DNA from: Symsagittifera roscoffensis
Taxonomy: Eukaryota; Xenacoelomorpha; Acoela; Convolutidae
Assembly (NCBI RefSeq): GCF_963678635.1
Contig: NC_087062.1
Location: 44,778,395-44,842,394, forward strand
Length of the DNA stretch: 64,000 nt
Reading direction: 5' to 3'
Shown: positions 1 to 11,807 of the stretch, in pieces
Position numbering within the stretch: the stretch's first letter is position 1
Layout of the letters: every line of letters starts with the position of its first letter
Made by a program: the position numbers and the translations under genes
Notes under the pieces: model-generated
Told to the model about the DNA's origin: nothing
What the model saw: the letters and a program-made list of their open reading frames with translations, nothing else
Databases searched by the model: none

Positions 1-250
1 TTGGTACCATTTTAGGACACTCATTCTTCGTGGACTGAACCTTAAATTTTTCTAAACGCGCCTTAGGCGCCAGAATATGCTATTAATGAGGAGGCGCGCA
101 ACGAAAAAACAATTTTTTGATCAAAACTTTACAAAAAGTACTTCAAAACGTTTTTTTTACCTATTTTTTTCCAATCGATATAGAAAATTTTTATGGTGAT
201 TTGGTAGAGCTCAAAAAAATTTGACCGACCCACAAAAAAGCCGACAATAT

Positions 251-1447
251 TTTCAAAAAATGAAAGTCTACAACCTCATTTCGATTGTCTACAACCTCAA
301 CCTCATTGTATACAACCTCATTTCGATTAAAGTTGATCTAATATTAAAAGTAAGAGAAATAAACTAAATGGACTTAAATTTGATGTAAATTTGTCTTTTT
401 ACATATTTTAATTGCATTTTAAGTCTACTAAAATCAAATTGATTCTTTTTAAATCGATTTAAATTAATCAAACTTTTTCCATACTTATTGCTGATCATTT
501 TTACCAATTATATACAGACTTTATCTGTAAAATTGGAACTTTAAATATACTTTCCACAACCTCTGCTATTGGAAATTCAAGGGTGATAGGTAAATAAGAC
601 GATAGGACATTAAAACAACGACACGTTTACTCGACAGTTGATGAACAATGAAAGTTTATTATTTAAACTGATACTTCTATTTTCTCAATTTTTGAAGGAG
701 AAATTGTGAATAATAACCAGGCCCCGGATTTAAGTTAAACAACTATTTTTTGTAGTTAACTAACTATCTCAGAGAAAAAGGAGGAAATGAACTAATCATA
801 AAGATGCGCTTTATTTTAATTATTTCTGTGGAAGTTCTCCAGAAAACCGACAATATGTCACAAATTATACGCCAAAACTTACATCTTCACCAAAGCCTGT
901 GATCACATGGTTGAGAAGTTGGTTACAAGCTGTAAAGAACAAGTTTTGAAATTTGAAAATTTTCCGTGGCCTGCTAATACCCGGGGCCTGCTAATAACTC
1001 GGGTTTTCTCTCAGATTGGCTTCATTTCTTAACAGAGAATTCATTGAAAATGATTTTTTTTGCTGTTACTGCAATATATCTTTGTAAAAACGCGAGTTTG
1101 ATTTAACTTTTCGTTAACCAATTTGGTCGTTTTCAAAGTACTAGTTAGTAAATTAAAAATGTTTTTTTTTATTTAGGTAAAATCCTGCGCCTGCTAATAA
1201 CCTCAATTTATTGAAGGAATAAAATTGAACTTTAATTGAGATAAACAATGTTAAAGGAGCAAACAAATATACCGGTTACTGCATATTACGCGTTTTCATT
1301 TTTTGGATGAAAAAAGGCTTGCCATTTAATTTTCAAGGTAGAAAATGTCTTGTTTTATACAAAAAGTTGTTTTTTTTCACCATTTTTTGTGCGAAGTCAA
1401 TAGCGTATTACTTTTGGCTGGCCAACATCATCAAAAACTTTCCAAGG
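251..1447. other. AT-rich stretch without recognisable gene
   Basis: No frame of useful length and no clear repeat arms beyond the degenerate MITE body at 1-250. Short GCCTGCTAATA words repeat at 970-1200. Confidence 0.5.
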
Positions 1448-1455
1448 CGCCAATA

Positions 1456-1894
1456 CAGGGGCGGATCTAGGATTTTCTCGAGGGGGGGCTGATTTTCAAA
1501 AAAAAAATGAAAAAATTTTGTCGACTTTTTTTTTAGGTTGACCAAGTTGATTTTCCGAGCTCTCCCAAATCACTAAAAAGACCCTGTTTTGGTCAAATTT
1601 TCCGCGCCGCAGGCAAAATTTTGTGAAAAACAGGCCAAAAAAGCGTTTTTAGGCACTTTTTCGAAAATTTTGACAAAAAAATTGTGTTTTTTTAGGCGCG
1701 CGCTCGCCCCTCAAAATTAGTATATATTGGCGCCTTTAGAAAAATTTAAGGTCGGTCAGCCAAAAATGAATATCTCACAATAGTACGAAGGGGGGACCCT
1801 TTGGGTTGGTATGGGGTCGAATCCCTGAGGGAGGGAAGCGTTCGCCCCCCCCCCTTCCCCCCCTCCCCCCCTGCCCCCCCTAAATCCGCCCCTG
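1456..1894. mobile_element. hAT-type MITE with exact 8 bp target duplication
   Basis: The 439 bp element begins CAGGGGCGGATCTAGG and ends CCTAAATCCGCCCCTG, an inverted terminal repeat of about 16 bases. CGCCAATA flanks both ends (1448-1455, 1895-1902). An 8 bp duplication with a CAGGG start is typical of hAT transposons. No transposase frame is present. The interior carries the GGCGCC-containing, A/T-run-rich body seen in many degenerate copies in this window. Confidence 0.85.
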
Positions 1895-1949
1895 CGCCAA
1901 TATAACTAAGTTTGAGGAGGTAGCGTGCCACTAAAAGTCAGTAGCGTGC

Positions 1950-3070
1950 CATTTTTGGCAGGCCAATATCAAGATTTTTCTAAAGGCGCTAAAATAACTA
2001 AACTTGAAGAGCGAACGCGCGCCAAAAAACGCAATTTTTTGGTCAAAAAAATTTAAAAGTACTCAAAATGTCATTTTTAGCCTGTTTTTTTTTCCCTGAA
2101 AACAAATTCCTGAAAAAATCAAAGGAAATTAAGTATGATAGTCTGGTTCCGTTAAAAGCAAAATTTTCATAATTAAAAACCAGGAGTTTTCAGTTTTGCG
2201 GGTTACGTAGCGAGGGGTTTGCCATGGACTTTCAGGAAGTTCCATAACACAGGGAAATCCTGGACTTGCTGGCAGGAACCAATTAAAAAGTCTGCCAGGA
2301 AGTCTAAGATTTGAAAAAAAACCTTTGGGAAAAAAGGTGTTTTAAGTCTATAATTTATATAAAAGGTGTCCGTAGGATTGAAGTGTCGCATTGATTTACT
2401 TTGAAACAAGGCCTGAACAGCAGGGCCGCACCTGAGTCCTGAACCCTTGAAAACCAGGCCTAAACACTTGCTAGTTAGCTTCTCAATTTTATTCGGTGGA
2501 AATACAGTTTTCCGTGAGGTTGCTGTTACTTAGCCTGTGGTTTTTCTGATGAGTAAAGCAATAGTTTTTGACAGCTTTGATTGAGCACAGTCGAAACATA
2601 TCTCGAGCACAGTCAAAAAATAAGAGAAACTTTTTTTCCAAGCATGAACATATATTTTTTTAACGTTTTCAACTCAAATTGCAAACCAATGTTCCAAAAG
2701 ATTTTAAAAATAACTCAAAAATAGCTCAAAATAGCTCAGGTTCAAAACGAACCGAATTTCGGTCGAGCACGGTATTAGTTCCTCGTTAAACATTCATTTC
2801 AAACAAGCGCGCTGAATATGCTGCAAGAGAAAGTTTTTTATTCCGAATAGCAGTTTTATCCTCTTAAATGCATGAAATATTAATCATAATTTGTTATCGA
2901 TAAATTTTTTTGACAAATTAGATCAACTAGATCACGGGGAGGGTGTCAACTTCAATTTTCGACCATTCAGAATGAAGTTAAATTAGAATTTACAACGGAA
3001 AACTTCATCGCTGGTATTTTGTTTTTAATAGAGGTGGATCTTCTTTAGTTGATTCCGGTGCGAGAGCCTT
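1950..3070. other. No gene seen
   Basis: Decayed MITE body at 1935-2090, then AT-rich sequence with reiterated CAGGAAGT-like words at 2210-2300. Nothing codes convincingly. Confidence 0.45.
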
Positions 3071-3074
3071 CAAC

Positions 3075-3836
3075 ACTGCTAAAGTACAACAGTGCCGAAA
3101 CTGAAAATAAGTTCAAGGGGCAGTACAACAGTGCCGAAGTACAACTGTACAACAGTGTAGAAAAAAAAGTTTTGGTCAAAAGTGCCGAAAATTATTTTTG
3201 ATACCGTTTTTACTCAACCCAATTCACTGACAAGTAAGTCAATTCCAACAAACGGAAGTTGAAAAACTAAAATTGGCCATTTTGATTATTGCCGCTTGTT
3301 TAACAAACAAAAGTTCCCCCGCAAGGCGTCGTAAATTTTTCTGAACAAACAATTAACTCACTGAATTGTCAATTTTTGTCTCGGTTTCGCTCCAAAACAT
3401 TACAGTATTTAAGAAAAATTGCCATAATTCACGCACCAAAAACTCAAAATTTTCAATTATCATCAATTTTTGGTAGTGTTGGACACATTTTCAGTTTCGG
3501 TAATCGGTACTGTTATACTTCGGCACTGTTGAACGCCCCGGTGTTCAACAGTACCAAAAATTGAAGATATTTGAAAATTTCGAGTTTAATTTGCGAGTTA
3601 ATAGTTTTTTCAGAAAAATTTATGACGCCGTGCTTGGGAACTTTTGTTTGTTTAACAAGCGGCATCAAACGAAATGGTCGTTTTTGGTTTTTCAACTTCC
3701 GTCCATTTGAATTAATTTACTTGTCAGTGATTTTGGATGATTAAAAACTGTATTCAAAGCAGTTTTTGGCACTGTAGAACAAAATTTTGATTTTCGGCAT
3801 TGTTGTACTTCGGCAACTTTGTACTGACCCACCAGT
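3075..3836. repeat. Fold-back element, word GTACAACAGTGCCGAA
   Basis: Two arms (about 3075-3400 and 3560-3836) are inverted copies, roughly 80 percent alike, with matching unique stretches such as CGGAAGTTGAAAAAC and GCCGCTTGTTTAACAAAC. The word ACAACAGTGCCGAA is repeated near both outer ends, and a small palindrome sits at the centre (3515-3555). Isolated words also occur at 5505-5570. No coding frame. Confidence 0.75.
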
Positions 3837-3837
3837 G

Positions 3838-4250
3838 CTAGGGATTTTAGCAGACCAGTTTTCTAGCAGACCAATCTTTTAGCAGACTCAGAACAATTAG
3901 CGAGTCAGAACACTAAGTTAAAACGCGACATTGGCAATTAGCGACCGCTTGCTCAGCAGCGCTTTCATTCGGCACTTACAGTTCGAAATCTTTGTTTTCC
4001 CGCTAATCTAGACTAATAAAGTTTTTGTAGTAGACTTCTGAAGTTTGGAGTTAATTTGGTGACAAATCGTGAAACAATTGTCTTAATTGGGGGAAGCATG
4101 ACCCAAGGCTGAGCGTCTTTTTGACTCTGTCAATCAATCATGCATCAGTTTTATTCCGTTGGTCCGTTAAAAGATTCATTTTTTCACTTGTTATCCTAAA
4201 AGATTGGTCTGCTAAACGATCGGTCCCACTTGATGGGATTTGTTTAATCT
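3838..4250. repeat. Fold-back element, word TTTTAGCAGACCAATC
   Basis: AGCAGACCA words occur three times at 3845-3895, and inverted (AAAAGATTGGTCTGCTAAA) at 4195-4240. It abuts the preceding fold-back element. No coding frame. Confidence 0.55.
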
Positions 4251-4671
4251 GTTAAAATAGTCGGGTTTTTTCGTTAAATTAAGGTTTCAACATCTTCTAC
4301 TGAAACTACTGAAACTGCCGATCAAAAGTCAGCACCATCTTAAAATGTTTAGTTCACAATTTTAAGCCGACCCGTAAATAAGCCGAATTTGCCAAAAAAA
4401 TCTAGCATGTTTGGTAACTATTCAAATTTACCCAGGTGTTTTTACCCAGACCAGAAAAAAAACACTGAAATGAGCTCCAGGAAGAAAAACGACATCTGCT
4501 CAAAATTCGGCCTTTTTAGAAATGAGGCCACAAATAAAGCGATTGCTTTTCTGTTACTAACTAAACCAATCACTGCGATCAGTGTTTTGTTCTCTTGCAA
4601 TTATACAATGAATATTAAAAAAAATTGCCAAATTTACAAAAAAAAATTGGGCGGAGTAAGTAAAAAGACAC

Positions 4672-4972
4672 TAAATGTGATGGAGGGGTTCCTAGAAACT
4701 AACAACGTCCGCTAATGTAAATACAAAGCTACAAAATTGTTCAACTTTTTGCATCGTTGATGTCATAACTATAGTTTAAGACATCAACGATGCAAAAAAT
4801 TGAACAGTAAGTGAGCGCAAAGGAGGCAAGGTTAATTTCGTTTGAAAACGATAGAGCTGTCTTTTGATTAACTTAATTGTTCTATTTGATTAGAATTATG
4901 GTCATTTGGGACCCCTCTTTTACACTTGGTTTTACCGGGACCCTTCTATCTTCTATCACACTAGTACCATTA
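4672..4972. mobile_element. Tc1/mariner-type MITE, related family, with internal hairpin
   Basis: Ends TGTGATGGAGGGGTTCC and GGGACCCTTCTATC ... ATCACACTAGTA are inverted and related to the TIR at 8851. The body matches 11808-12080. It contains a 25-base-pair hairpin (arms 4740-4764 and 4780-4804, one mismatch). A 108-codon frame at 4389-4715 runs into it and is probably not a gene. Confidence 0.5.
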
Positions 4973-5099
4973 ATTTTTAAGGATCCGTCTATCATGAGCA
5001 GGGATCATGTTCAGAAATTGATCTCCAAGCCCTTTCGAAAAAAATCAATCAATCTTTTAGAGGACGACTAATCGCGTTTATTTACTTTTCCACGGTATT

Positions 5100-5400
5100 T
5101 ACATATTTCTCCCCTCACACGTTTCACCCCTCTTAAATCTAGTGGCACATTTCGCCCCTCACTCATTTCGCCCCTCAGAAAATACTGGCACATTTCGCCC
5201 TAGAATGTACGTTAAGAAAGCGGCGTTAATTAACTGTGTAATAAGTTAGGGGCGAAACGTGCGAGGACGAAATGTGTGAAATTATTAGGGGCGAAATGTG
5301 TGAGGGGCGAAATGTGTGAGGTATGAAATGTATAACGGGCGAAATGTGCCACTAGATTTAAGAGGGACGAAATGAGTGTGGGGCGAAACGTGGGACATTC
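5100..5400. repeat. Fold-back element, word GAGGGGCGAAATGTGTG
   Basis: CATTTCGCCCCTC words at 5120-5205 face GAGGGGCGAAATGTG words at 5250-5395. The outer phrase TAAATCTAGTGGCACATTTC is mirrored at 5342-5362. No coding frame. Confidence 0.75.
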
Positions 5401-5639
5401 TTTTTCCAGGTAGTGATGAAATTCAAGTCTGTTTAGTAAATGTGGTCAAATCCGCCAATCAGAAGTCAGTTTAACGAGCCACTTCAAAAATTTACTCCCG
5501 GGTAGTAAAACAGTGCCGAAGCACAACAGTGCCGAAAAAATTTTTGCTGAACAGCGCCGAAAATTTGAACAGATTAAATGTGGCAATCAAAGCGTAAAAG
5601 GCGATCTGTTAAAATTTTAAGGGAAATAAAACAGGGTTG

Positions 5640-6790
5640 TCGTTTTAGGGTTAAGCCCTGAATGCTCCGACTGCCTTTTAAGGTATTTACACCCCCATAA
5701 CTTTACGAAAAATGATCACAGGTGAAATATCCTTTCAAATTTAAGCTCAAGTCTATGAAGCAGTAATAACATGAAAAAATTAAATGTTATAGATAAAAAG
5801 GAAACTTTTTTGATCAATTTTGAGACTTTTTGTGAAATTCATTCCCCCACACGCCATGTAAAACACAAAGTGATAGATTTTGCCCCTAGTAACAAATCAA
5901 TTATAACAAATAAGCTTCCTCATAACAAATAAGCTCCTTGAAATGGCAATATTTACACCCCCATAACTTTACGAAAAATGATCACAGGTAAAATATCCTT
6001 TCAAATTTAAGCTCAAGACAACATTACTTTTTGAATGATAAAAAAAAGTTTTGTCAAAAATGGCTAGTTAAAAAGTCGAAATTTGTCTGAAGAAAAAAAA
6101 CCCACCCGGAGCACAAATATTCCGTCACTTTCGTATCGAAAGTCGAAACAAAAACAAAAACAGAACAAATAAAAACAAAGCAAATGATAAAACATATCTG
6201 AGGTAACAAAACATATAGGAAAATGATTAATATAAAAACACATGACTTAGAATCATTCTCAAACACAAAACATTCAGAGCCGTTGTTCTGACACCGATTC
6301 AACTTTTTTTCGTTTTTTTTTTTCGAAATCGAACAAGAGTTTAGAGTGATCTCACAGTTGGCTGGAAAAAGCAGCCATATCCAAAATACTTTTCTATTCA
6401 TAAATGCCGCGAGAAATTATCACTGCAATTATTTACTTATAAAAGGCTGATTTTTTGAACTTTTTTCCATGATAGTTTTGATAGCTGGGTTTTCATTTTT
6501 TTTTGCTTCATGCACTTAATTGTGGAAAGGTTTTGATCCGGACGCATGTTTTTATTGCCATAGCATGTGTTTGCATGACATCAAGTCCTTATTTATATTG
6601 AACAAAAATTTTTTACCCAGTGATTCGACTTGATAACTTCCAACCATCTGTTTCAAATGATGAAAACGAGGAATTACGACAAATATTCGGTTACTTTCGT
6701 TACGAAAGTCGGAAGAATAAAAGAAACGGACTATGCTTAGACAGGCTGGATAGCTTTTCATAGATCCTCTGCGAAACGCAGAAACCACAA
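5640..6790 (+). repeat. Long composite repeat, second copy
   Basis: Matches 21862-22930 with rearrangement: the phrase CATAACTTTACGAAAAATGA occurs twice. Its end (6690-6780, ACTATGCTTAGACAGGCTGG) recurs at 27300-27375 in a cadherin intron. Short frames here are not genes. Confidence 0.65.
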
Positions 6791-7179
6791 TTATAAAAAA
6801 AAAGAGAGTGAATCAACGCTTTGTTTTTCAACATCCACGCACGCAAAATATTTACGTTTGGGTTAATTGGATTTCATCGGCTTTGCTACTGTTTTCTTTT
6901 GTTGAAATCCCTCTCACACGACAGTATACGACTTTTAAAAGTTAATTATTATAATTTGACAGACGAACAACAGTTTGCAGCAACGTCTTTGGAAGATGGG
7001 TATTACAAGGATTATTTCCCAAATGACATAAACAGTCTAATTTTTGCAAAGTGACGGTAAAGTTTAAATTAATTTGTAAATAATATAGCCGAAATATTCA
7101 ACAGAAAGAAACCAATCAGTTGAATTTCAATTTTTACAAGTTTTGGCAGACTTCTGAAATATTATCCCCAATATTCGTC

Positions 7180-7910
7180 AACATCGAACAATTGGGTTTC
7201 GAATCTCTGTTTCACATTGCAAATCATTGCGTTTAAGTTTCTCCATTTTTTTCTTTGAGGAACATCAGCTTGGTAGCCCAATAGGAATCGCCTGTAGGAT
7301 CTTCTTGCCAAGTTTTCTTCATTTTGTAAAGTTTTAACAATTAGCCAAAAATTTGGGGGAATTCGATCACCTACTAGTGTATTCAGCCGATTGTTGTAGC
7401 CTTCACATGCATTTATTGTTCTCAGTGTGCTCGAATAAACGCTTTAGATATTTAGTGGAAATTGATGTAACCAAGTTGCCTCGAAGTAGCTAAAAAAACA
7501 CTAAGATCTGTAAATCGGGAAGCCAGTAATCTTGTCAATGTTTCTTGACAATACCCCACTCTCTGTCGATTTTTAACGAAAGCTTTTTTCCATCCTGCGT
7601 TTCTGCCCATTCATCCTGAATTCTTAACGATTCGATAATTCCAGGAGTTTTTGGCATCATTATGTATCGTTGGCGATACAATGTCGATTTTACATGTCTG
7701 AAAGAGGAGAGACTTGTATCACTGGTTCCGGCAATAATTTTTTTGTAGTTTTGGGTAACTGGCTCGAGCGGTTTTTGGGAAATTTCCGCAAGAATTTTCG
7801 TTTTAAAGTGAGATCTTTATAGCGGTTATAGTCGGGCATATCGGCATGAGAAGTTGGATGAGTTAACAAGGTATCCATTTCAATATTTGGAGTGAGCCTG
7901 GAGCCGCATT
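7180..7910 (-). pseudogene. Relic of a FLYWCH/MULE-type transposase
   Basis: On the minus strand a FLYWCH zinc-finger end (CGSRL ... HPTSHADMPD, about 7840-7910) is followed by a linker of MULE type (STLYRQRYIMMPKTPGIIES, near 7620-7680; EEW-like DEWAETQDG). The C-terminal MULE block NACEGYNNRLNTLVGDRIPP lies at about 7365-7425. The catalytic middle is missing or unreadable and the frame changes at least twice, so this is an internally deleted, dead DNA transposon. Flanking 5640-6790 is another repeat. Confidence 0.6.
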
Positions 7911-8329
7911 CAGTTTAAGTACAAAGCCAAAAAAATTTTTGGTTGTAGCTTCGATTTTTTTTTTTAATATCCGTGATCATACAAATTTCAATCCCGTCCC
8001 TTTTTGAAAACTCCAATTTGGCTCATTTTTTAAAAATCGAATAGTTCTGCTTGAGTTAAATGTTGATGAGCGATTAGTAATTTGTTGACAAGTGAACAAA
8101 AAAAGGCGTGAAAATTGTCTGGAAAGGTCTTACTTTTTCACGCCTCAAAGTTTTCACACATTTATTGAAATTGTTTATGCCATTTGGAAATTATTTTGTT
8201 TTTATGCTATTTGTGAATTATGCCATTTGGGATTGGGAAGTTACCTTCAGAACCCATCAGACCCATTTGTACCAAAAATATTCAATCGGCCAAAGACTAC
8301 TGAGCCGAATACATTAAGCTCTTGGTAAA

Positions 8330-8520
8330 AGGTCGCCAGTGGGCGCGCTACGCCGCTTCGCGTCGATTACCGGCTCTAATTTTTGTAAAGAGTCCTACCC
8401 TCTGTTGGCAAGCTCGCACCACGTTGTTCGATTTGTTCTTCATACTTTGCAGCGTAACATCACGCACTTAGCCGTAATAACACATAAAACAAACATAAAA
8501 CTCGGTATTTTGAAAGGGGT
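8330..8520 (+). repeat. Dispersed repeat with GC-rich head
   Basis: The head GTGGGCGCGCTACGCCGC ... TTACCGGCTCTAA and next phrase ACCCTCTGTTGG...AAGCTCGCA match 29512-29620. The tail CGTAACATCACGCA...TAGCCGTAAT matches 10510-10610 and, inverted, 9235-9305. Reading frames here are not genes. Confidence 0.65.
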
Positions 8521-8670
8521 AGAACTGGAAAAGAGCCAAGGTCATTTGCTCTTTTCATTTAATTTTGGCCGCTCTATTTTGCAATTCTATAGTAAACACA
8601 AGTTAGACCTTTTCATAGAAACAATGCTATTTGCTTCAATCTTTAATTCAAGTAGGATGGGTGTTAGCAA

Positions 8671-8743
8671 GCCGTGATAGCTCAGTTGGGAGAGCGTTAG
8701 ACTGAAGATCTAAAGGTCCTTGGTTCGATCCCGAGTCGCGGCA
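8671..8743 (+). tRNA. tRNA-Phe (anticodon GAA)
   Basis: A 73-base cloverleaf with acceptor arms GCCGTGA/TCGCGGC, A box TAGCTCAGTTGG, anticodon arm TTAGA-CTGAAGA-TCTAA, T arm CTTGG-TTCGATC-CCGAG and discriminator A. A run of T follows within ten bases, fitting a polymerase III terminator. All stems pair, so it looks functional and not a tRNA-derived repeat. Confidence 0.95.
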
Positions 8744-8850
8744 GTTATTTTTAGATCTAGTTGACACATTCCAAAATTAGATAGATATTCCAGAATTATT
8801 TTCTAGCTACAATTTAATTTCAAATTTATTTCAATTTCTGAAATTAAATT

Positions 8851-9181
8851 GGTACTACTATGATAGAGTGGTCCCCCGAAAAAGCAACTATGATAGACAG
8901 GTCCCGCATGCATTTCGCATATTATATTTTTGAAAACTAGTTTTCTTATAAATTATTCATTTCAAAAATCTGGCGAAAGATTTTGAGTCAGAAACCTTTC
9001 AGATTAAAAATTGCGATTACTATAATTTTTATATCAAGAAATATGCTCGAAATTTGTTTGAAAATATACAGCGAAATCTTTCTGAATGGCGAGATCATAA
9101 TTGTTAAACATTTCAGAGCCCTGTGTCTTTTTCGCAAGGGACCTGGTTATTTTCAAGGGACCACTCTATCATAGTAGTACC
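8851..9181. mobile_element. Tc1/mariner-type MITE with perfect 25-base inverted ends
   Basis: The left end reads GGTACTACTATGATAGAG and the right end is its exact reverse complement; 25 bases match without error. Reading the ends as TA followed by CTACTATGATAG gives the TA target duplication of Tc1/mariner. No transposase is present. The copy lies between the two tRNA genes and looks young. Confidence 0.7.
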
Positions 9182-9643
9182 ATCAAATTTAATATTCTTT
9201 TGGCTCTTTATCACTCACCCCATCTTTCAAAATATTGATTTTTATGTTTGTTTTGTGTTATTACGGCTAAATATGCGTGATGTTACGATAACGTTCCAAA
9301 TTTCATTGCTTCATGACAATAACGCTTAAAAAATTAAGAAGCTTTTCAAAATTGAATGTGAAAGGTGGGGAGGGGAGTGCAGAGGAGTCACATTTTTTCT
9401 AGAGAGGCATTTCAAATTAATATTTCCAACTTATATTTCCATCCGCAGCAACTATGATAGTAAAACCACTCTTACCCTAAAAAATTGAAGCTCATGTTAG
9501 GTGGTGGAAAAGGAAAAAAGCCATAACCGAATAATATTCATCCTATTGAATAATATTCAATTAACGACAAACTAATTATGAAAAATGATGCGCAGTTGGG
9601 GAAGATCAAATTTTAACTTGGAAATAAGTTTGAAGTAAGTAAA

Positions 9644-9716
9644 AGGTCTTGGGCGGATTTGAACCACCGATCTCCTGTTTACTAGACAGGCGCTTTAACC
9701 GCTAAGCCACAAGACC
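9644..9716 (-). tRNA. tRNA-Thr (anticodon AGU)
   Basis: On the minus strand, acceptor arms GGTCTTG/CAAGACC pair perfectly. The anticodon stem CCTGT/ACAGG encloses loop CTAGTAA (anticodon AGT), and the T arm is GGTGG/CCGCC around TTCAAAT. The arms match the usual animal tRNA-Thr(AGU). TTTT follows directly as terminator. Confidence 0.94.
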
Positions 9717-10245
9717 TGTTAACCTCTTAAATTGTAGCAATCTAAACCAAACGATCACTTGTTAGCTTATGTTTCCAGTTGAAAATATTTGCTGATGTAG
9801 AATGAACATGTAAATGTTATTTGTTGAGTTGGTGAACTGATTTTGTCCGAGGCTGTTTTTCCTCCCCCCTCCCTCCCCCCACCTCACACGAGAATCAATC
9901 AATTTAATGGTGTAAGGAGTGGTTTTACAAGGGTAATTATGAAGACCAAATATGTTTGTCATGGCCTAATTAGTCAGTGTGTCAAATTTCATAACAATCG
10001 ATTAATGTGAACAAAATTTTCAATTGTAAAATTTAGCAGGTGGGGAAGGGGGAGAAAGGAAAAAGAGCCACGTCCGAATTTTAAATCGATCACATCAGAA
10101 AAAAAGGGATTTTTTTCCTTCCACCTTCTCACTTCAGCATCAAAAAAGACCGAATATGTTTGTCATGCCCTAATTAGTTAGGATGTCAATTTTCATAACA
10201 ATCGGTTGGTGGGAACAGTAATTTTACTTGTAAAAATTTGCAGGT

Positions 10246-10273
10246 GGGGGGGGGGGGGGGGGGGGGGGGGGGG
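10246..10273 (+). repeat. Uninterrupted run of 28 G
   Basis: G28 between CAGGT and AAGGAAAAAAGAGCC, inside a region (9830-10430) with several G-rich or C-rich tracts and AAAGAGCCA phrases. It can form G-quadruplexes. Length may be affected by sequencing. Confidence 0.85.
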
Positions 10274-10689
10274 AAGGAAAAAAGAGCCAAAAGAAGAAAT
10301 GAAAAACAAAACAACTTTGTCAACTGAGCCACCAGCAATGAAAGACAAAAAATGGGCTATTTTCCAGTCTCCTCCTTCTCCCTTTCTCCCCTTCTCCCCC
10401 TTCCCCGTCTCCCTTTCAAATTCAATTTTGAAAAATTTATTTAACGTTGTCATAATGCAATGAAATTTGGCGTGGTGAACAAATTGACAACTGTGAAAAG
10501 ATTTGTGCTTCATACTTTACTGCGTAACATCACGCATTTAGCCGTAATCACACGTAAAACAAACATAAAACTCGGTATTTCGAAAAAAAAGGGAATTGGA
10601 AAAGAGCCAAAAAATGATATTGGTGCAGTTGTGCGATCTTTTCTGTTATACTTTACGGCCCTTTTCTGTGATACGTTAAGAAATTGGAT

Positions 10690-11800
10690 GAATTGACCCG
10701 GGTGGCCGGGTCGAGGTTGTGGTTTTATGATCAGACAGTCTCGACCACATTTTGGTATTTTCAGACCGCCGCGACCAAAATTTGGTTTTTCCAGACTTTG
10801 GGGACCGAGGCAATGTACCCGCGACCGGCACGACCGCAGAAAATTTAACGGCAATCGGCGCGACCGAAAAAAATTAAAAGCAATCAGTGAAAAACGACTG
10901 AAGAAAATGACCGGGTCGAGGTTTGCGATTTATGTTTCGACTGACTCGACCAAAAAATGACGTTTCGTCCGTTTTGAGACCGACTCGGTATATTTCGACA
11001 GACTCGACCCAAGCTCTCTATGTTTTGATTGTTTGACCAAAGAAAAACGATTAAGTTCGACCGAGGAAAAACATTTCGCCCAAGTTTGACCGAGGAAAAA
11101 CATTTCGACCAAGTTCGACCGAGTTCCGTCCAGGGTTTTTTTCGACCGAGAGCTTTGCGACCGAGATTTAAAAAAAAACCATTCGACTGTATTCGACCTA
11201 GGAATTACATTTCCGTAACCGACAAAGTCAAAAAATTGGTCGCTGACCTCGACCCGGGAAGCAATCCTGCACGAAACCACCATCATAATCACCGGGCTGT
11301 GGTGCTCGAAGCTGGGCTTCATAAGCTGGGCTTCAAAATCTCAAAGTGATTCTTCATATTTTGACCCATTCTGTTGTGGCCCATTTGACCCTTTATGTAT
11401 CGACCCTATTCGACATTATCGGCCATATTCGACTCATGATTCAACCCAGTTCGACTCATGATTCGACCCTGTTCGACCCATTATTCGACTTTGTTCGACT
11501 ATAGCCTTCGACTATAGTTTTAATTTAAGACGAAAACCGGACAATCGCTCGACCGTTTCAATCGTACATGAGCCGAGCACTCAGCCGTTTCGGTCAGAAT
11601 CATGAGTCGAGCAATTGGAGACTCGAACATATATCAAGGCCGACCGAAAAAGAGTAGTCAAGACAGCGTTTTGGTTCCAGCACAAATTCGAAACGTACCT
11701 CGAGCACGTTCGATACATACTCAGAGTACGGTCGAAACATGCTTTGGGTCGCAACGGTCGAAACACGCCGCTTTTTGACGAGACAAGTGAGCACCTCGAT
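10690..11800. repeat. Large fold-back region, word TTCGACC(GA)
   Basis: The left 800 bases contain dozens of CTCGACC/TTCGACC words, and the right 280 bases contain the reverse complement GGTCGAA/GAGTCGAGC. Reading frames here are artefacts of the repetition. A related stretch with the same words lies at 13500-13740 and in its duplicate at 15120-15360. Confidence 0.65.
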
Positions 11801-11807
11801 CCGGAAA

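Noticed and set aside
4389-4715. 108-codon plus-strand frame
   Set aside because: It has no splice or domain signal, is Lys-rich as expected from poly-A tracts, and runs into a MITE that recurs at 11808.
6054-6401. 115-codon minus-strand frame repeated at 22288-22605
   Set aside because: The two frames are copies of the same dispersed repeat and differ by indels; no domain is visible.
10460-10696. Frame sharing protein sequence with 8339-8677 (NITHLAVIT)
   Set aside because: The similarity is due to a dispersed DNA repeat, also present inverted at 9235-9305, and not to a gene family.
10206-11349. Several frames of 77-130 codons on both strands
   Set aside because: They arise from the G run and from reiterated TTCGACC words, which keep all frames open.
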